Origin: an uncultured Lachnospiraceae bacterium
GTDB lineage: Bacteria; Bacillota; Clostridia; Lachnospirales; Lachnospiraceae
DNA: 64,000 nt
NCBI GenBank assembly: GCA_949948715.1
Contig: CATLGW010000009.1
Coordinates: 1-64,000, forward strand
Direction: 5' to 3'
The notes below the pieces were generated by a model. It did not search any database and had not been told where the DNA came from. It saw only the letters and a list, made by a program, of their open reading frames with translations. Below, piece after piece: positions 42,442 to 51,500 of this stretch. The position numbers and the translations under genes were made by a program. The first letter of the stretch is position 1. Each line of letters opens with the position of its first letter.

Positions 42442-44358
42442 TCATTCTGCCATACTTTCCCATTGTTCATACAGAGGTTCCAGCTCCCTGTTCAGCTTTT
42501 CCTGTTCCTTTACCAGTTCCTGGAGTCTTGCCACCTGTGTGCCCACGGCAGGGTCGGACATTTCGGTGTCAATTTCCTTCAGGCGTTCTTCCAGAGCGGC
42601 AATTTTGTCCTCACATTTCTTCAGGTCGTTTTCCCTCTTTCGCAGACGGGCCTGTTCGGCCTTCTTCGCCTGCCAGTCCAGCTTGGCCTCCGATTCGGAA
42701 CTTTTTTCCAGAGAGGAGAGCGGGGAGGAGAGAGGCGCTGCGGCTGCCATGACCGTGTCGTGCTTTTCCAGATAATAGTCGTAATTACCTATGTAATTAA
42801 CCAGTATACCCGCTGTCATATCCAGAATTCGGTGGGCTGTTCTGTTGATGAAATAACGGTCGTGGGACACATAAAGAACCGTCCCCTCGTAGCCGTTTAT
42901 GGCATCCTCCAGAATTTCCTTGGACATGATATCCAAATGGTTTGTCGGCTCGTCCAGAATGAGGAGATTGGCGTTGCTCAGCATGAGCTTGGCCAGAGAC
43001 ACGCGCCCCTGTTCACCGCCGCTCAAATCCCCGATGCGCTTGAACACATCCTCGCCGGTAAAGAGGAAAGCCGCCAGAGTATTGCGTATCTGGGTGTTGG
43101 TGAGGTAGGGATAATCGTCGGAGATTTCTTCAAATAGGGTTTTCTCGCTGTGGAGCACATGATGCTCCTGGTCATAATAGCCGATCTCCACGTTTGTGCC
43201 CAGGCGGAAATCACCGCTGTCGGCCGGGAGAAGATCATTTAAAATTTTGAGCAGGGTGGTCTTTCCCACGCCGTTGTCCCCGATGATGGCCACATGCTCT
43301 CCCCGCTTGAGCTCAAAGCTCACATCGGCAAAAAGTCTGTGGCTGCCGAAGGATTTGCCCAACCCCTCCACCGTCAGCACATCGTTTCCGCTCTGCATAT
43401 AGGGGGTGAGCTTCAGTTTCATGTCGGCCCGGGCTTCGGTGGGCTTATCCAGTACCTCAATTTTGTTCAGCATCTTTTCACGGCTTTCCGCACGTTTGAT
43501 GGATTTCTCCCGGTTGAAGGATTTCAGCTTTTCAATGACCTCCTCCTGATGCTTGATTTCACGCTGCTGGTTGAGATAGGCGTTCCATGCGGCGGCGCGT
43601 AGCTGCTCCTTTTTTGCGGCGTAATCCGAATAGTTTCCCTGAAAGGAGGTGGCCTTTGTCTGATCAATTTCCACGATTTTGGAAGCGATGCGGTCCAGGA
43701 AAAATCTGTCGTGGGAGACGATCAGCACGGCTCCCTTGTAATTCAGCAGATATGTCTCCAGCCAGGCGATGGAATTCATATCCAGGTGGTTGGTGGGCTC
43801 GTCCAGAATGATCAAATCGGGTTTTTTCAGCAGGAGCTTTCCCAGGGCGACACGGGTCTTCTGGCCTCCGGAGAGTGTGGCGATGGATTTGTGGAAATCA
43901 GTCTCCGAGAACCCCAGACCCTTGAGCACGCCGGTAATCTCGCTTTTGTAGGAATAGCCGTCCCCCGTCTCAAAGGCATGGGTGAGGGAGGCATACTGGC
44001 GCATCAGCTCCTCCAGCGCATTCCCTTCGGCCTGTTTCATTCGATTCTCACAGTCGCGCATTTTCCGCTCCAGATCAATCAGGCTCTGCTTGACGGAGAG
44101 CAGTTCCCCGTAGATGGTATCCGAGGTATCCACCGCGTCATTCTGTGCCAGATAACCCAGGGTCTTATCCCTTGAAAGGATCACCGTGCCGGAATCCGCC
44201 GACAGCTCCCCCACAATGATTTTAAGGAGGGTGGTCTTGCCCGCTCCGTTTATGCCCACAATGGCGGTTTTCTCGTAATCTTCAATGTGAAAGCTCACAT
44301 TTTTTAGCAGGGGAACCTCCCCGAAGGACTTTTCTATATTTTGACAATTGAGTATCAT
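42442..44358 (-). CDS. ABC-F family ATPase (ribosome-associated)
   Basis: 638 residues from ATG 44358, where aaaggaacc precedes; the frame extends 57 codons upstream over the promoter. Two ABC domains without membrane parts: Walker A GINGAGKTT and GDNGVGKTT, signatures LSGGQK and LSGGEQ, and D-loop/Walker B LIILDEPTNHLD twice. Between them lies the interdomain linker rich in Lys/Arg/Glu, which in ABC-F proteins contacts the ribosomal P/E site. A C-terminal coiled coil (CEDKIAALEERLKEIDTEM) resembles Uup/YdiF. Translation-factor or antibiotic-protection function cannot be separated here. It is convergent with icd and divergent from rex. Confidence 0.92.
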   Translation of the reverse strand: MILNCQNIEKSFGEVPLLKNVSFHIEDYEKTAIVGINGAGKTTLLKIIVGELSADSGTVILSRDKTLGYLAQNDAVDTSDTIYGELLSVKQSLIDLERKMRDCENRMKQAEGNALEELMRQYASLTHAFETGDGYSYKSEITGVLKGLGFSETDFHKSIATLSGGQKTRVALGKLLLKKPDLIILDEPTNHLDMNSIAWLETYLLNYKGAVLIVSHDRFFLDRIASKIVEIDQTKATSFQGNYSDYAAKKEQLRAAAWNAYLNQQREIKHQEEVIEKLKSFNREKSIKRAESREKMLNKIEVLDKPTEARADMKLKLTPYMQSGNDVLTVEGLGKSFGSHRLFADVSFELKRGEHVAIIGDNGVGKTTLLKILNDLLPADSGDFRLGTNVEIGYYDQEHHVLHSEKTLFEEISDDYPYLTNTQIRNTLAAFLFTGEDVFKRIGDLSGGEQGRVSLAKLMLSNANLLILDEPTNHLDIMSKEILEDAINGYEGTVLYVSHDRYFINRTAHRILDMTAGILVNYIGNYDYYLEKHDTVMAAAAPLSSPLSSLEKSSESEAKLDWQAKKAEQARLRKRENDLKKCEDKIAALEERLKEIDTEMSDPAVGTQVARLQELVKEQEKLNRELEPLYEQWESMAE

Positions 44359-44398
44359 AATATGGTTCCTTTCCGACAAAACTGGTTGCAATGGGTAT

Positions 44399-44427
44399 AT
44401 TTTACCGCGGCGGGAGGGGATTGTCAA
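44399..44427 (-). promoter_or_regulatory. Promoter of the ABC-F gene
   Basis: Minus strand TTGACA (44422-44427) and TAAAAT (44399-44404), spacer 17, about 40 bases upstream of the ATG. Confidence 0.8.
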
Positions 44428-44486
44428 TGGGACGAGGATGGGGTGATGGGACGAAGCTCCTGCCGTCTCCTTTTCCGTTCTTGGAA

Positions 44487-44514
44487 TTGACAAGCTTTTA
44501 ACATATGATATAAT
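44487..44514 (+). promoter_or_regulatory. rex promoter with candidate Rex operator
   Basis: TTGACA (44487-44492) and TATAAT (44509-44514), spacer 16. Bases 44487-44504 read TTGACAA-GCTT-TTAACAT, agreeing at 11 of 14 fixed positions with the Firmicute Rex box TTGTTAA-N4-TTAACAA. It overlaps the -35 and spacer, which suggests redox autoregulation. Confidence 0.7.
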
Positions 44515-44548
44515 GAAAACACATTGCAAGGGCAGGGAGGAAACCTCA

Positions 44549-45193
44549 TTGGAAGCAAAAGAAATATCACAGGCGGTGATCGGCCGGCTTCCCAGGTATT
44601 TTCGGTATCTGGGAGAATTAAAGGATGAGGGTGTGGAGCGGATCTCCTCCCATGAGCTGAGTGAGCGGATGCATGTGACCGCCTCCCAGATTCGTCAGGA
44701 TTTCAACAATTTCGGCGGGTTTGGCCAGCAGGGATACGGGTATAATGTGGAGTATCTATACCATGAGATCGGAAGGATTCTGGGGCTTGACAAGGAGCAC
44801 AATTTTGTGATTATCGGCGCCGGAAATCTGGGCCGTGCCTTGGGAAATTATTTAAACTTTGAGCGCAGGGGGTTTGTCTTTCGAGGAATTTTTGATGTGG
44901 ATGAGGGACTGATAGGCCAGGAGGTCAGAGGTGTTCGGATCAGAAGCATGGAGGAGCTGGAGGAGTTTGTGAGGGAGGAGGAGATAGACATCGCCGTGCT
45001 CACCGTCCCTAAGCTCAGCGCCGAGGGGATTGTGGACAAATTGGTGAAGAACGGTATTCGGGCTATCCTTAACTTTGCTCATGTGGATTTAAATGTGCCG
45101 GAGGGCGTGCAGGTGGAAAATGTGCATCTTTCTGACAGTCTGATGAAATTATCCTACAATATCAGCCGATATATAAGAGAGAATGAACCGTAG
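44549..45193 (+). CDS. rex: Redox-sensing transcriptional repressor Rex
   Basis: 214 residues from TTG 44549, 8 bases after gggagg. The upstream ATG at 44513 lies in the -10 box, so it cannot be used. Winged helix RISSHELSERMHVTASQIRQDFNNFG and an NADH-binding Rossmann part (FVIIGAGNLGRALGNYL) are present, along with the C-terminal swap helix (SDSLMKLSYNISRYI). It represses fermentation and respiration genes when NAD+ is high and lets go when NADH rises. A Rex-like site lies in its own promoter. The next gene starts about 30 bases later. Confidence 0.96.
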   Translation: MEAKEISQAVIGRLPRYFRYLGELKDEGVERISSHELSERMHVTASQIRQDFNNFGGFGQQGYGYNVEYLYHEIGRILGLDKEHNFVIIGAGNLGRALGNYLNFERRGFVFRGIFDVDEGLIGQEVRGVRIRSMEELEEFVREEEIDIAVLTVPKLSAEGIVDKLVKNGIRAILNFAHVDLNVPEGVQVENVHLSDSLMKLSYNISRYIRENEP

Positions 45194-45226
45194 GATAATG
45201 GTTTCAGGAAAGGTTTGGGCTTGGAT

Positions 45227-45919
45227 ATGGGGCGTAAAGACGGAAAGAAAAAACAGGAGATATTCAACAGCGCGCTTCGGGGAAAGCAGATTCCCGTGCT
45301 GACGCTGGACAGCAAATGGTATCGTCTTCTGGACGAGGTGGGCAAGGGGGCGGTGAAGAACCTGGAGGAACAGTTGAATCAGCTTCTGAAGCGCCAGGGG
45401 AAGCTGAACACCGAGGTGAAGGATATCAAGAAGCTGAAGAAAAAGCTTATGGGTGAAATTGTGACCATGGCGGACGAGGCCGACCAGAACGGCAACCGCA
45501 AGAAGGAGAAGCAGATTGCGGAGCACAAACGCCTGGTGGAGGACTGCAACAACAAGCTGGAAAGATATCAGGATGAGCTGATGGAAATTCCCCATGAGAT
45601 CGACCGGCTGAATATCCAGCTTATGCTGATCACCATGGAGCTGTGCTATGATATCATGCAGGAAAACACGGATGAAATTCAGGAAATCGGCGAGTGGGTG
45701 ACTTCCGTCCGCATCGAGCTGAAAAAGAGGCTTATCCGAAAACAGGAGATGGAGCAGCGAAATCACGACATTTACTCTTATATGCACGATATATTCGGCG
45801 CGGATGTGATAGATATCTTTGATATGCGCTACAATCCCGACAAGCAGCATCCGAAAGTGAAGGAGGAGACTTCACCGGCGCAGGGCGAGCCGGGAGCGCA
45901 GGGGGAAAAGGATACATAA
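45227..45919 (+). CDS. Coiled-coil protein, conserved-looking, unknown
   Basis: 230 residues from ATG 45227; TTG 45221 is better spaced from aggaaagg and may be the real start. A long helical stretch (LEEQLNQLLKRQGKLNTEVK through LKKRLIRKQEMEQRN) dominates the protein, followed by YSYMHDIFGADVIDIFDMRY and a Gly/Ala/Glu-rich tail. There is no signal or membrane segment. It lies between rex and nnr on the same strand with no terminator, so it is probably co-transcribed. Function unknown; I see no enzymatic motif. Confidence 0.65.
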   Translation: MGRKDGKKKQEIFNSALRGKQIPVLTLDSKWYRLLDEVGKGAVKNLEEQLNQLLKRQGKLNTEVKDIKKLKKKLMGEIVTMADEADQNGNRKKEKQIAEHKRLVEDCNNKLERYQDELMEIPHEIDRLNIQLMLITMELCYDIMQENTDEIQEIGEWVTSVRIELKKRLIRKQEMEQRNHDIYSYMHDIFGADVIDIFDMRYNPDKQHPKVKEETSPAQGEPGAQGEKDT

Positions 45920-45950
45920 CGGGCATGGAGGCGCGAAGGGGGCGGGTTTA

Positions 45951-47456
45951 TTGCGGTATCTGGTGACTGCCGACGAGATGAAGCACTACGATCAAAATAC
46001 CGTGGAAAGGACGGGGATTCCCGGGGCGGTTTTGATGGAGAGGGCCGCTTTGGCGGCCTTTGACCTGATTGAGGAGAGATTCGGGACAAAAGGACGGGGA
46101 CGCTGCCGCAGAACGGTTCTGATTGCCGTGGGGCCGGGCAACAACGGCGGCGACGGGTTGGCTCTGGCCAGACTGCTGTCGGAGGCGGATTATGAGGTGG
46201 AGGTGTGGAGCCCTGCTCCCCGGGAAGATTGGGAGACAGCATCCCTTCAGTGGAAGGAGCAAATGCGCATCCTCACCCATTATCCCGTAAAGATAGGGTG
46301 CAAACCGACCGGAGGAGAATATACTATAATTGTGGATGCTCTGTTTGGGGTGGGATTGTCCCGGGAGTTGGCCGGACATTACGCCCGGGCGGTGGAGCGT
46401 TGCAATGGGATGGACGGCTTCAAGCTTGCGCTGGATCTGCCCAGCGGTATCCACACGGACACGGGGGCGGTGATGGGCTGCGCTTTTCGGGCGGATGTCA
46501 CGGTTACCTTCGGCTTTGTGAAAAGAGGTCTGGTCCTGTATCCCGGCTGCGAGTATGCGGGGGAGCTGGTGCAGGCCCAGGTGGGAATCACGGAGCGGAG
46601 TTTTTACGGGCGGCTTCCCGGGATGTTTTGTTACGACGAGGCGGTGAGGGAACTGCTTCCGTCTCGGAAAGGCGCCGGGAACAAGGGAGATTTCGGAAAG
46701 GTTCTGCTGGTGGGGGGAGCATGCAATATGGCGGGGGCGGCCGTCCTGGCTGCCATGTCTGCTTACCGTGCGGGCGCGGGGATGGTGAAGGTGTTGACGG
46801 CCCCGGAAAATCGGGTGATTCTCCAGGAGGCGGTTCCGGAAGCCCTCTTCGGTGTGTGGGAGGATTTCAGGGAGTGTGCAGCCTGGGCGGATGTCATAGG
46901 CATCGGTCCGGGGCTTGGCAGGACCAGAGAGGCCGGGGAAGTGCTGGAACAGGCGGTTTCCTCCACGGAGATTCCCCTTTTGCTGGATGCGGATGCTCTG
47001 AACCTGCTTGCGGAGAATCAAGGTCTTCGAAAGAAATTGGGAGAGCAGGGGGCCCGGGGCAGAAGCGTGATTCTGACGCCCCATGTGGGGGAACTGTCCC
47101 GTCTCACAGGAAGAACCGTGGCGGAGCTGAAAGGTGATCTTTCGGCCTTTGGCCGGGAACTGGCCAAGGAGCTGCAGGCGGTGGTGGCGGCCAAGGATGC
47201 CAGAACCTTCACCTGTATGGAGGGAATGCCTGTCTGCGTTAATGTGAGAGGAGGAAACGGCATGGCCACGGCCGGCAGCGGGGATGTGCTGGCAGGGATC
47301 ATATGCGGTCTGCTGGCCCAGGGTGCGGCGCCCTTTGCGGCGGCATCCGTGGGGGTATATCTGCACGCCCGGGCGGGGGAAGCGGCGGTGCGGGAAAAGG
47401 GGGCTTACGGCTGTATGGCCCGGGACATAGCGGAGTCGGCGGCGGTATATGCCTGA
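45951..47456 (+). CDS. nnr: Bifunctional NAD(P)H-hydrate epimerase / ADP-dependent dehydratase
   Basis: 501 residues from TTG 45951 (ggaggcg upstream). It repairs damaged NADH/NADPH hydrates. The N-terminal YjeF_N epimerase domain (about 1-215) has GPGNNGGDGLALARLL and VDALFGVGLSR. The C-terminal ribokinase-like dehydratase (about 225-500) has GNKGDFGKVLLVGGACNMAG, GIGPGLGRT, LLDADALNLLAE and NGMATAGSGDVLAGI, including the phosphate-binding GSGD. The two-domain fusion is normal for bacteria. It lies 31 bases after the coiled-coil gene, part of the rex-to-alr run. Confidence 0.95.
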   Translation: MRYLVTADEMKHYDQNTVERTGIPGAVLMERAALAAFDLIEERFGTKGRGRCRRTVLIAVGPGNNGGDGLALARLLSEADYEVEVWSPAPREDWETASLQWKEQMRILTHYPVKIGCKPTGGEYTIIVDALFGVGLSRELAGHYARAVERCNGMDGFKLALDLPSGIHTDTGAVMGCAFRADVTVTFGFVKRGLVLYPGCEYAGELVQAQVGITERSFYGRLPGMFCYDEAVRELLPSRKGAGNKGDFGKVLLVGGACNMAGAAVLAAMSAYRAGAGMVKVLTAPENRVILQEAVPEALFGVWEDFRECAAWADVIGIGPGLGRTREAGEVLEQAVSSTEIPLLLDADALNLLAENQGLRKKLGEQGARGRSVILTPHVGELSRLTGRTVAELKGDLSAFGRELAKELQAVVAAKDARTFTCMEGMPVCVNVRGGNGMATAGSGDVLAGIICGLLAQGAAPFAAASVGVYLHARAGEAAVREKGAYGCMARDIAESAAVYA

Positions 47457-47534
47457 CCGGCTGAAAAGGATATGCGGAGCAAACAAGAGGGGCGGCACAC
47501 CAAAGCCTTATAAGGGGGCCGCGAAGATAAAAGA

Positions 47535-48758
47535 ATGATTCGGAAAGCTGGCGTGAGAATGGAAGAAAGATTACGGGAGAGGCTGCGGGATTTCGGACGC
47601 GGCTGTGTGGAGATTGATCTGGATGCCATCGTCTCCAATATGAGACGGATGAGGGAGGGGCTGCCGTCCAAGACGCTTATGACGGCGGTGGTGAAAGCGG
47701 ACGGCTACGGACACGGAAGTGCGGCTGTGGCCCAGGTTTTGGAATCGCTGGAGTTTTTGTACGGTTATGCGGTGGCCACAGCGGAGGAGGCCCATACCCT
47801 CAGACAGGCAGGTATCAGAAAGCCCATTCTGATCTTGGGCTACGCCTTTCCCGACAGCTATGAGCAGCTTGTGAGGGAGGAGGTCAGGCCTGCCGTATTT
47901 CGCAGAGATATGGTACGGGAGCTTTCTTTGGCCGCTCAGAGGGTGGGCCGGCGGGCCAAGGTTCATGTGAAGGTGGACACCGGGATGAACCGCATCGGCA
48001 TAGCGCCGGATGAAGAAGGCTTTGCGTTTGTGAAGGAGCTGGCGGAGGAGAAATGGATTGAGATAGAGGGAATCTTTACCCATTTTGCCAGGGCGGATGA
48101 GACTGACAAGGCCGCTTCCGAGGCGCAGTACGCCCTCTTTACGGAATTTACGGGTCGCCTTGAGAGAGAGCTTCATTTGCGGATACCCCTGCGCCACTGT
48201 GCCAACAGCGCCGCCATTTTGGGGCTGCCCTGTATGGGACTTGACATGGTCCGGGCGGGAATCGCCCTGTACGGCTTAAACCCCTCCTCTCAGGTGCGGG
48301 CGGACCGGGCGGGGCTTACTCCGGCGCTGTCCCTGTACAGTCATATCGTCTATATCAAGACCATCAAAAGTGGGCAGAGCGTCAGCTACGGCGGTGTCTT
48401 CACCGCGGCGGGGGATATGCGGGTGGCCACCATACCCATAGGTTATGGGGACGGCTATCCCCGGGGACTCTCCGGGAAGGGCCATGTTTTGATCCGCGGA
48501 AAACGTGCGGTCATACTGGGCAGAGTCTGCATGGATCAGTTTGTGGTGGACGTGACGGAAATCCCGGAGGCGGCGGAGGGGGATCCGGTGACGCTTGTGG
48601 GGTATGACGGGGAGGAGCATATCAGCGCGGAGCTGCTGGGAGAGCTCTCCGGACGGTTTAATTATGAGCTGGTCTGCTGCCTGAACGGGCGGCTGCCCCG
48701 GGTCTGGCTGAAGGACGGGAGACCTTTTTGCTTTGAGGAGAAGGGGTATATGGGATAA
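47535..48758 (+). CDS. alr: Alanine racemase
   Basis: 407 residues from ATG 47535 (ATG 47559 is an alternative; neither has a strong ribosome site). It makes D-alanine for peptidoglycan with pyridoxal phosphate. The PLP Lys is Lys54 in VVKADGYGHG. Substrate and dimer residues follow the family pattern: VKVDTGMNRIG, THFARADE, HCANSAA, VRAGIALYG, and the catalytic Tyr region SYGGVF, then GYGDGYPR and GRVCMDQFVVDV. In Bacillus the order alr-ndoA(antitoxin)-ndoB(MazF) is common; here MazF follows alr directly. Confidence 0.96.
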   Translation: MIRKAGVRMEERLRERLRDFGRGCVEIDLDAIVSNMRRMREGLPSKTLMTAVVKADGYGHGSAAVAQVLESLEFLYGYAVATAEEAHTLRQAGIRKPILILGYAFPDSYEQLVREEVRPAVFRRDMVRELSLAAQRVGRRAKVHVKVDTGMNRIGIAPDEEGFAFVKELAEEKWIEIEGIFTHFARADETDKAASEAQYALFTEFTGRLERELHLRIPLRHCANSAAILGLPCMGLDMVRAGIALYGLNPSSQVRADRAGLTPALSLYSHIVYIKTIKSGQSVSYGGVFTAAGDMRVATIPIGYGDGYPRGLSGKGHVLIRGKRAVILGRVCMDQFVVDVTEIPEAAEGDPVTLVGYDGEEHISAELLGELSGRFNYELVCCLNGRLPRVWLKDGRPFCFEEKGYMG

Positions 48759-48865
48759 ATTGGGGATCAATTGAATACCTCCGGATAAATCGGCAATACT
48801 TTCCCTAGAAAAGCTGATGAGCTTAGGACGGACCTTTAAGGGCCGGACGGCGGAATGGAGGAAAT

Positions 48866-49207
48866 ATGAGACGAGGAGATGTCTATTATGCGGATCTGCG
48901 CCCGGTGGTAGGGTCGGAGCAGGGGGGGATACGCCCGGTTCTCATCGTGCAGAATGATGTGGGAAACCGACACAGCCCTACCGTGATCTGTGCGGCGATC
49001 ACTTCCAAGATGAATAAAGCGAAACTTCCCACCCACATTGAGCTGAGCGCGTCCCTCTACGATATGGATAAGGATTCGGTGGTGCTTTTGGAGCAGCTTA
49101 GAACCATCGACAAGAGAAGACTTAAGGATAAGGTGTGTCATTTGGACGGGGAGATCATGCGGAAGGTGAATCATGCCCTGATGGTCAGCCTGGAACTGGC
49201 TACATAA
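48866..49207 (+). CDS. mazF: MazF/PemK-type endoribonuclease toxin without a visible antitoxin
   Basis: 113 residues, ggaggaa upstream. [42 protein letters not shown] and HIELSASLY give the usual MazF SH3-barrel with the RNA-contacting loop; the catalytic Arg and Thr regions are intact. It is nearly identical in organisation to EndoA-type toxins. The 107-base gap after alr has no room for a normal 80-95-residue MazE/EndoAI antitoxin and no ORF is seen there. So an antitoxin elsewhere, or none, is implied. It is followed by a separate promoter for the next gene. Confidence 0.93.
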   Translation: MRRGDVYYADLRPVVGSEQGGIRPVLIVQNDVGNRHSPTVICAAITSKMNKAKLPTHIELSASLYDMDKDSVVLLEQLRTIDKRRLKDKVCHLDGEIMRKVNHALMVSLELAT

Positions 49208-49244
49208 CAGTTCAGGCGCGTAACGTGTCCGCGCGCTTACAACC

Positions 49245-49273
49245 TTGACGAACGGGCACAGAAATGATATATT
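49245..49273 (+). promoter_or_regulatory. Promoter of the CNNM/CorC gene
   Basis: TTGACG (49245-49250) and TATATT (49268-49273), spacer 17, 32 bases before the ATG. Confidence 0.7.
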
Positions 49274-49304
49274 TATAGAAATTTGCAAAAGAGAGGAAAT
49301 ATTC

Positions 49305-50714
49305 ATGGACGAAGGTGGACCTACAGCCGGTATATTTTTCCTGGTGATGGTTTTGGTGGACTTCTTTTTCTACGGCTTCGGAGCTGCGATCACCAATCTG
49401 AACGAGAAGGAGATCGAGCGCAGAGCGAATGAGGATAAGGACAGGAGATCTGTTCGTCTGCAGCGCATTATCGATAACCCTTCCATCTATGTCAATACGG
49501 TGCAGCTGGTGGTTACTCTGCTCCATGTGGTCATAGGAGCCTTTTACCTGAGGCTGTGGGCGGGCTGGCTGAGCGGAGCTGTCGGGCTGATGGAAAAGTA
49601 TCAGTTTGATCTCAAGAGATTTCCGGCGGGAGTCATGGCGGCAGCGGCGACGGTGGTCTCCATGGCGGCCCTTTTGTACATACTCCTGACCTTCGGGATT
49701 TTGCTGCCCAAGAAGCTGGCGGCCCGGGTGCCGGAAAAATGGGCTTACGCCTGCATCAACCCCGTCTATGTGATCACCGGGCTGCTGCGCCCGCTGACGG
49801 GGCTGGTGACGGCCACCGTAAACGGCATCATGTTCTTATTCGGAGCAAGGGGAAAAGAGGATGAGAACGACGTGACGGAGGAGGAGATCATTGATATGGT
49901 CAACGAGGGTCATGAGCAGGGGATTATCGAGGCCAGTGAGGCGGAGATGATCTCAAATATCTTTGAGTTCGGGGACAAGGAAGCCCAGGACATTATGACC
50001 CACAGGAACAATATTGTGGCCATCGACGGGGAGAACAGACTGCGGGATGCCATCTCCTTTGTGCTGGAGGGAAAGAACAGCCGTTATCCCGTCTACGTGG
50101 AAAATATAGATCATATCATCGGAATCCTTCATCTGAAGGACGCCATGCGCTTTCACCAGAGCGGGGAGAATCTGGACCGCCCGGTGAGGGAGCTTAAGGA
50201 GCTCCTCAGAGAACCCTATTTTGTCCCTCAGACTAAGAACATTGACGAACTTTTCCGCATGATGCAGAGGGAAAAGCTGCAGATGGTCATCGTGGTGGAC
50301 GAGTACGGTCAGACCGACGGACTTTTGGCCATGGAGGATATTCTGGAGGAGATCGTGGGGAATATTCAGGATGAGTATGACGAGGACGGGACTTACATCG
50401 AGGAGAAGGGTGAGGACGAGTACATCATAGAGGGCAAGACCCCTCTGGAGGAGCTGGAGGAGCGTTTTCACATCCGCTTTGACAATGAGGATTTTGACAC
50501 CCTCAACGGCTATCTGATCTCCAAGCTGGACCGCATCCCGGAGCCCGACGAGGATTTTGACATGGACCACGACGGGTATCATTTCAAGATTCTTTCCGTG
50601 GAGAACAAGATGATTGCCAGCGTTCTGTTAACCAGGCTTCCTGCTGAAGACGGGGAGAAGACGGAGGCGGAGAGCGGGGGAGAGGATTCTGTGCTTGAAG
50701 AAAGACGGCAATAA
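49305..50714 (+). CDS. Hemolysin-family CNNM/CorC transporter-like protein
   Basis: 469 residues from ATG 49305 (gagaggaaa upstream). Domains: CNNM (DUF21) membrane part at about 1-185 with three or four helices (GIFFLVMVLVDFFFYGFG; TVQLVVTLLHVVIGAFY; LLYILLTFGILLPKKLAARV), two CBS motifs at about 235-365 (DIMTHRNNIVAIDG; MVIVVDEYGQTDGLLAMEDI), and a CorC_HlyC domain at about 380-460 (FHIRFDNEDFDTLNGYLIS). Family members are linked to magnesium or other divalent cation handling; 'hemolysin' is a historical name. It appears complete and monocistronic with its own promoter. Confidence 0.92.
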   Translation: MDEGGPTAGIFFLVMVLVDFFFYGFGAAITNLNEKEIERRANEDKDRRSVRLQRIIDNPSIYVNTVQLVVTLLHVVIGAFYLRLWAGWLSGAVGLMEKYQFDLKRFPAGVMAAAATVVSMAALLYILLTFGILLPKKLAARVPEKWAYACINPVYVITGLLRPLTGLVTATVNGIMFLFGARGKEDENDVTEEEIIDMVNEGHEQGIIEASEAEMISNIFEFGDKEAQDIMTHRNNIVAIDGENRLRDAISFVLEGKNSRYPVYVENIDHIIGILHLKDAMRFHQSGENLDRPVRELKELLREPYFVPQTKNIDELFRMMQREKLQMVIVVDEYGQTDGLLAMEDILEEIVGNIQDEYDEDGTYIEEKGEDEYIIEGKTPLEELEERFHIRFDNEDFDTLNGYLISKLDRIPEPDEDFDMDHDGYHFKILSVENKMIASVLLTRLPAEDGEKTEAESGGEDSVLEERRQ

Positions 50715-50723
50715 TGCTATTAT
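50695..50723 (+). promoter_or_regulatory. Promoter of yebC, partly inside the upstream coding end
   Basis: TTGAAG (50695-50700) and TATTAT (50718-50723), spacer 17. The -35 lies in the last codons of the CorC-like gene. Confidence 0.65.
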
Positions 50724-50770
50724 AAAAAATGACACAAAGGGAAACAGTAACGTAAGAAGGAGTAGGGAAT

Positions 50771-51499
50771 ATGTCAGGACATTCAAAATTTGCTAATATT
50801 AAGCATAAAAAAGAGAAGAACGATGCGGCGAAGGGGAAAATCTTTACCATTATAGGCCGTGAGATTGCGGTTGCCGTGAAGGAGGGAGGCCCCGATCCCA
50901 ACAATAATTTCAAGCTGGCCACCGTGATCGCAAAGGCCAAGGCCAACAATATGCCCAACGATACTATAGAGAGAGGCATCAAGAAAGCCGCCGGGGATGT
51001 GGGCAATGTCAACTACGAGTATGTTACATACGAGGGGTATGGGCCAAGCGGCATTGCCATCATTGTGGATGCGCTGACCGACAATAAAAACCGCACCGCC
51101 GCCAATGTGAGAAGCGCTTTTACAAAGGGGCAGGGTAATGTGGGAACCCCCGGATGTGTGTCCTTTATGTTTGACAAAAAGGGTCAGATTATCGTGGACC
51201 GGGAGGAATGCGACAGGGATGCGGATGATCTGATGATGCTGGCCTTAGACGCGGGAGCGGAGGATTTTAACGAGGAGGAGGACAGCTTCGAGGTGCTGAC
51301 GGATCCCGACAATATGGAGGCGGTCAGGGCAGCCCTTGAGGACGCCGGCGTGCCCATGATGAGCGCGGAGGTCACCATGCTTCCTCAGAATTATGTGTCC
51401 CTGACAGACGAGACGGCCGTGAAGAATCTCCAGAGGACCCTGGATCTATTGGATGAGGACGACGATGTGCAGGCGGTGTATCACAACTGGGAGGGCTAG
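50771..51499 (+). CDS. yebC: YebC/PmpR-family protein (translation/transcription regulator)
   Basis: 242 residues, aaggagtaggg upstream. The start SGHSKFANIKHKKEKNDAAK is the family hallmark. NNFKLATVIAKAKANNMPND and YVTYEGYGPSGIAIIVDALTDNKNRTAANVRSAF (quoted in part) follow, and a C-terminal domain with EVTMLPQNYVSLTDE. YebC proteins were described as transcription regulators and more recently as translation factors that help ribosomes on proline-rich stretches; this genome indeed codes a Pro-rich adhesin linker. It ends next to a 139-base hairpin. Confidence 0.96.
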   Translation: MSGHSKFANIKHKKEKNDAAKGKIFTIIGREIAVAVKEGGPDPNNNFKLATVIAKAKANNMPNDTIERGIKKAAGDVGNVNYEYVTYEGYGPSGIAIIVDALTDNKNRTAANVRSAFTKGQGNVGTPGCVSFMFDKKGQIIVDREECDRDADDLMMLALDAGAEDFNEEEDSFEVLTDPDNMEAVRAALEDAGVPMMSAEVTMLPQNYVSLTDETAVKNLQRTLDLLDEDDDVQAVYHNWEG

Positions 51500-51500
51500 T

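Noticed and set aside
45948-47498. Minus-strand open frame of 516 codons opposite nnr
   Set aside because: Covers the full Nnr gene in antisense, Pro/Arg/His-rich, no domain or ribosome site.
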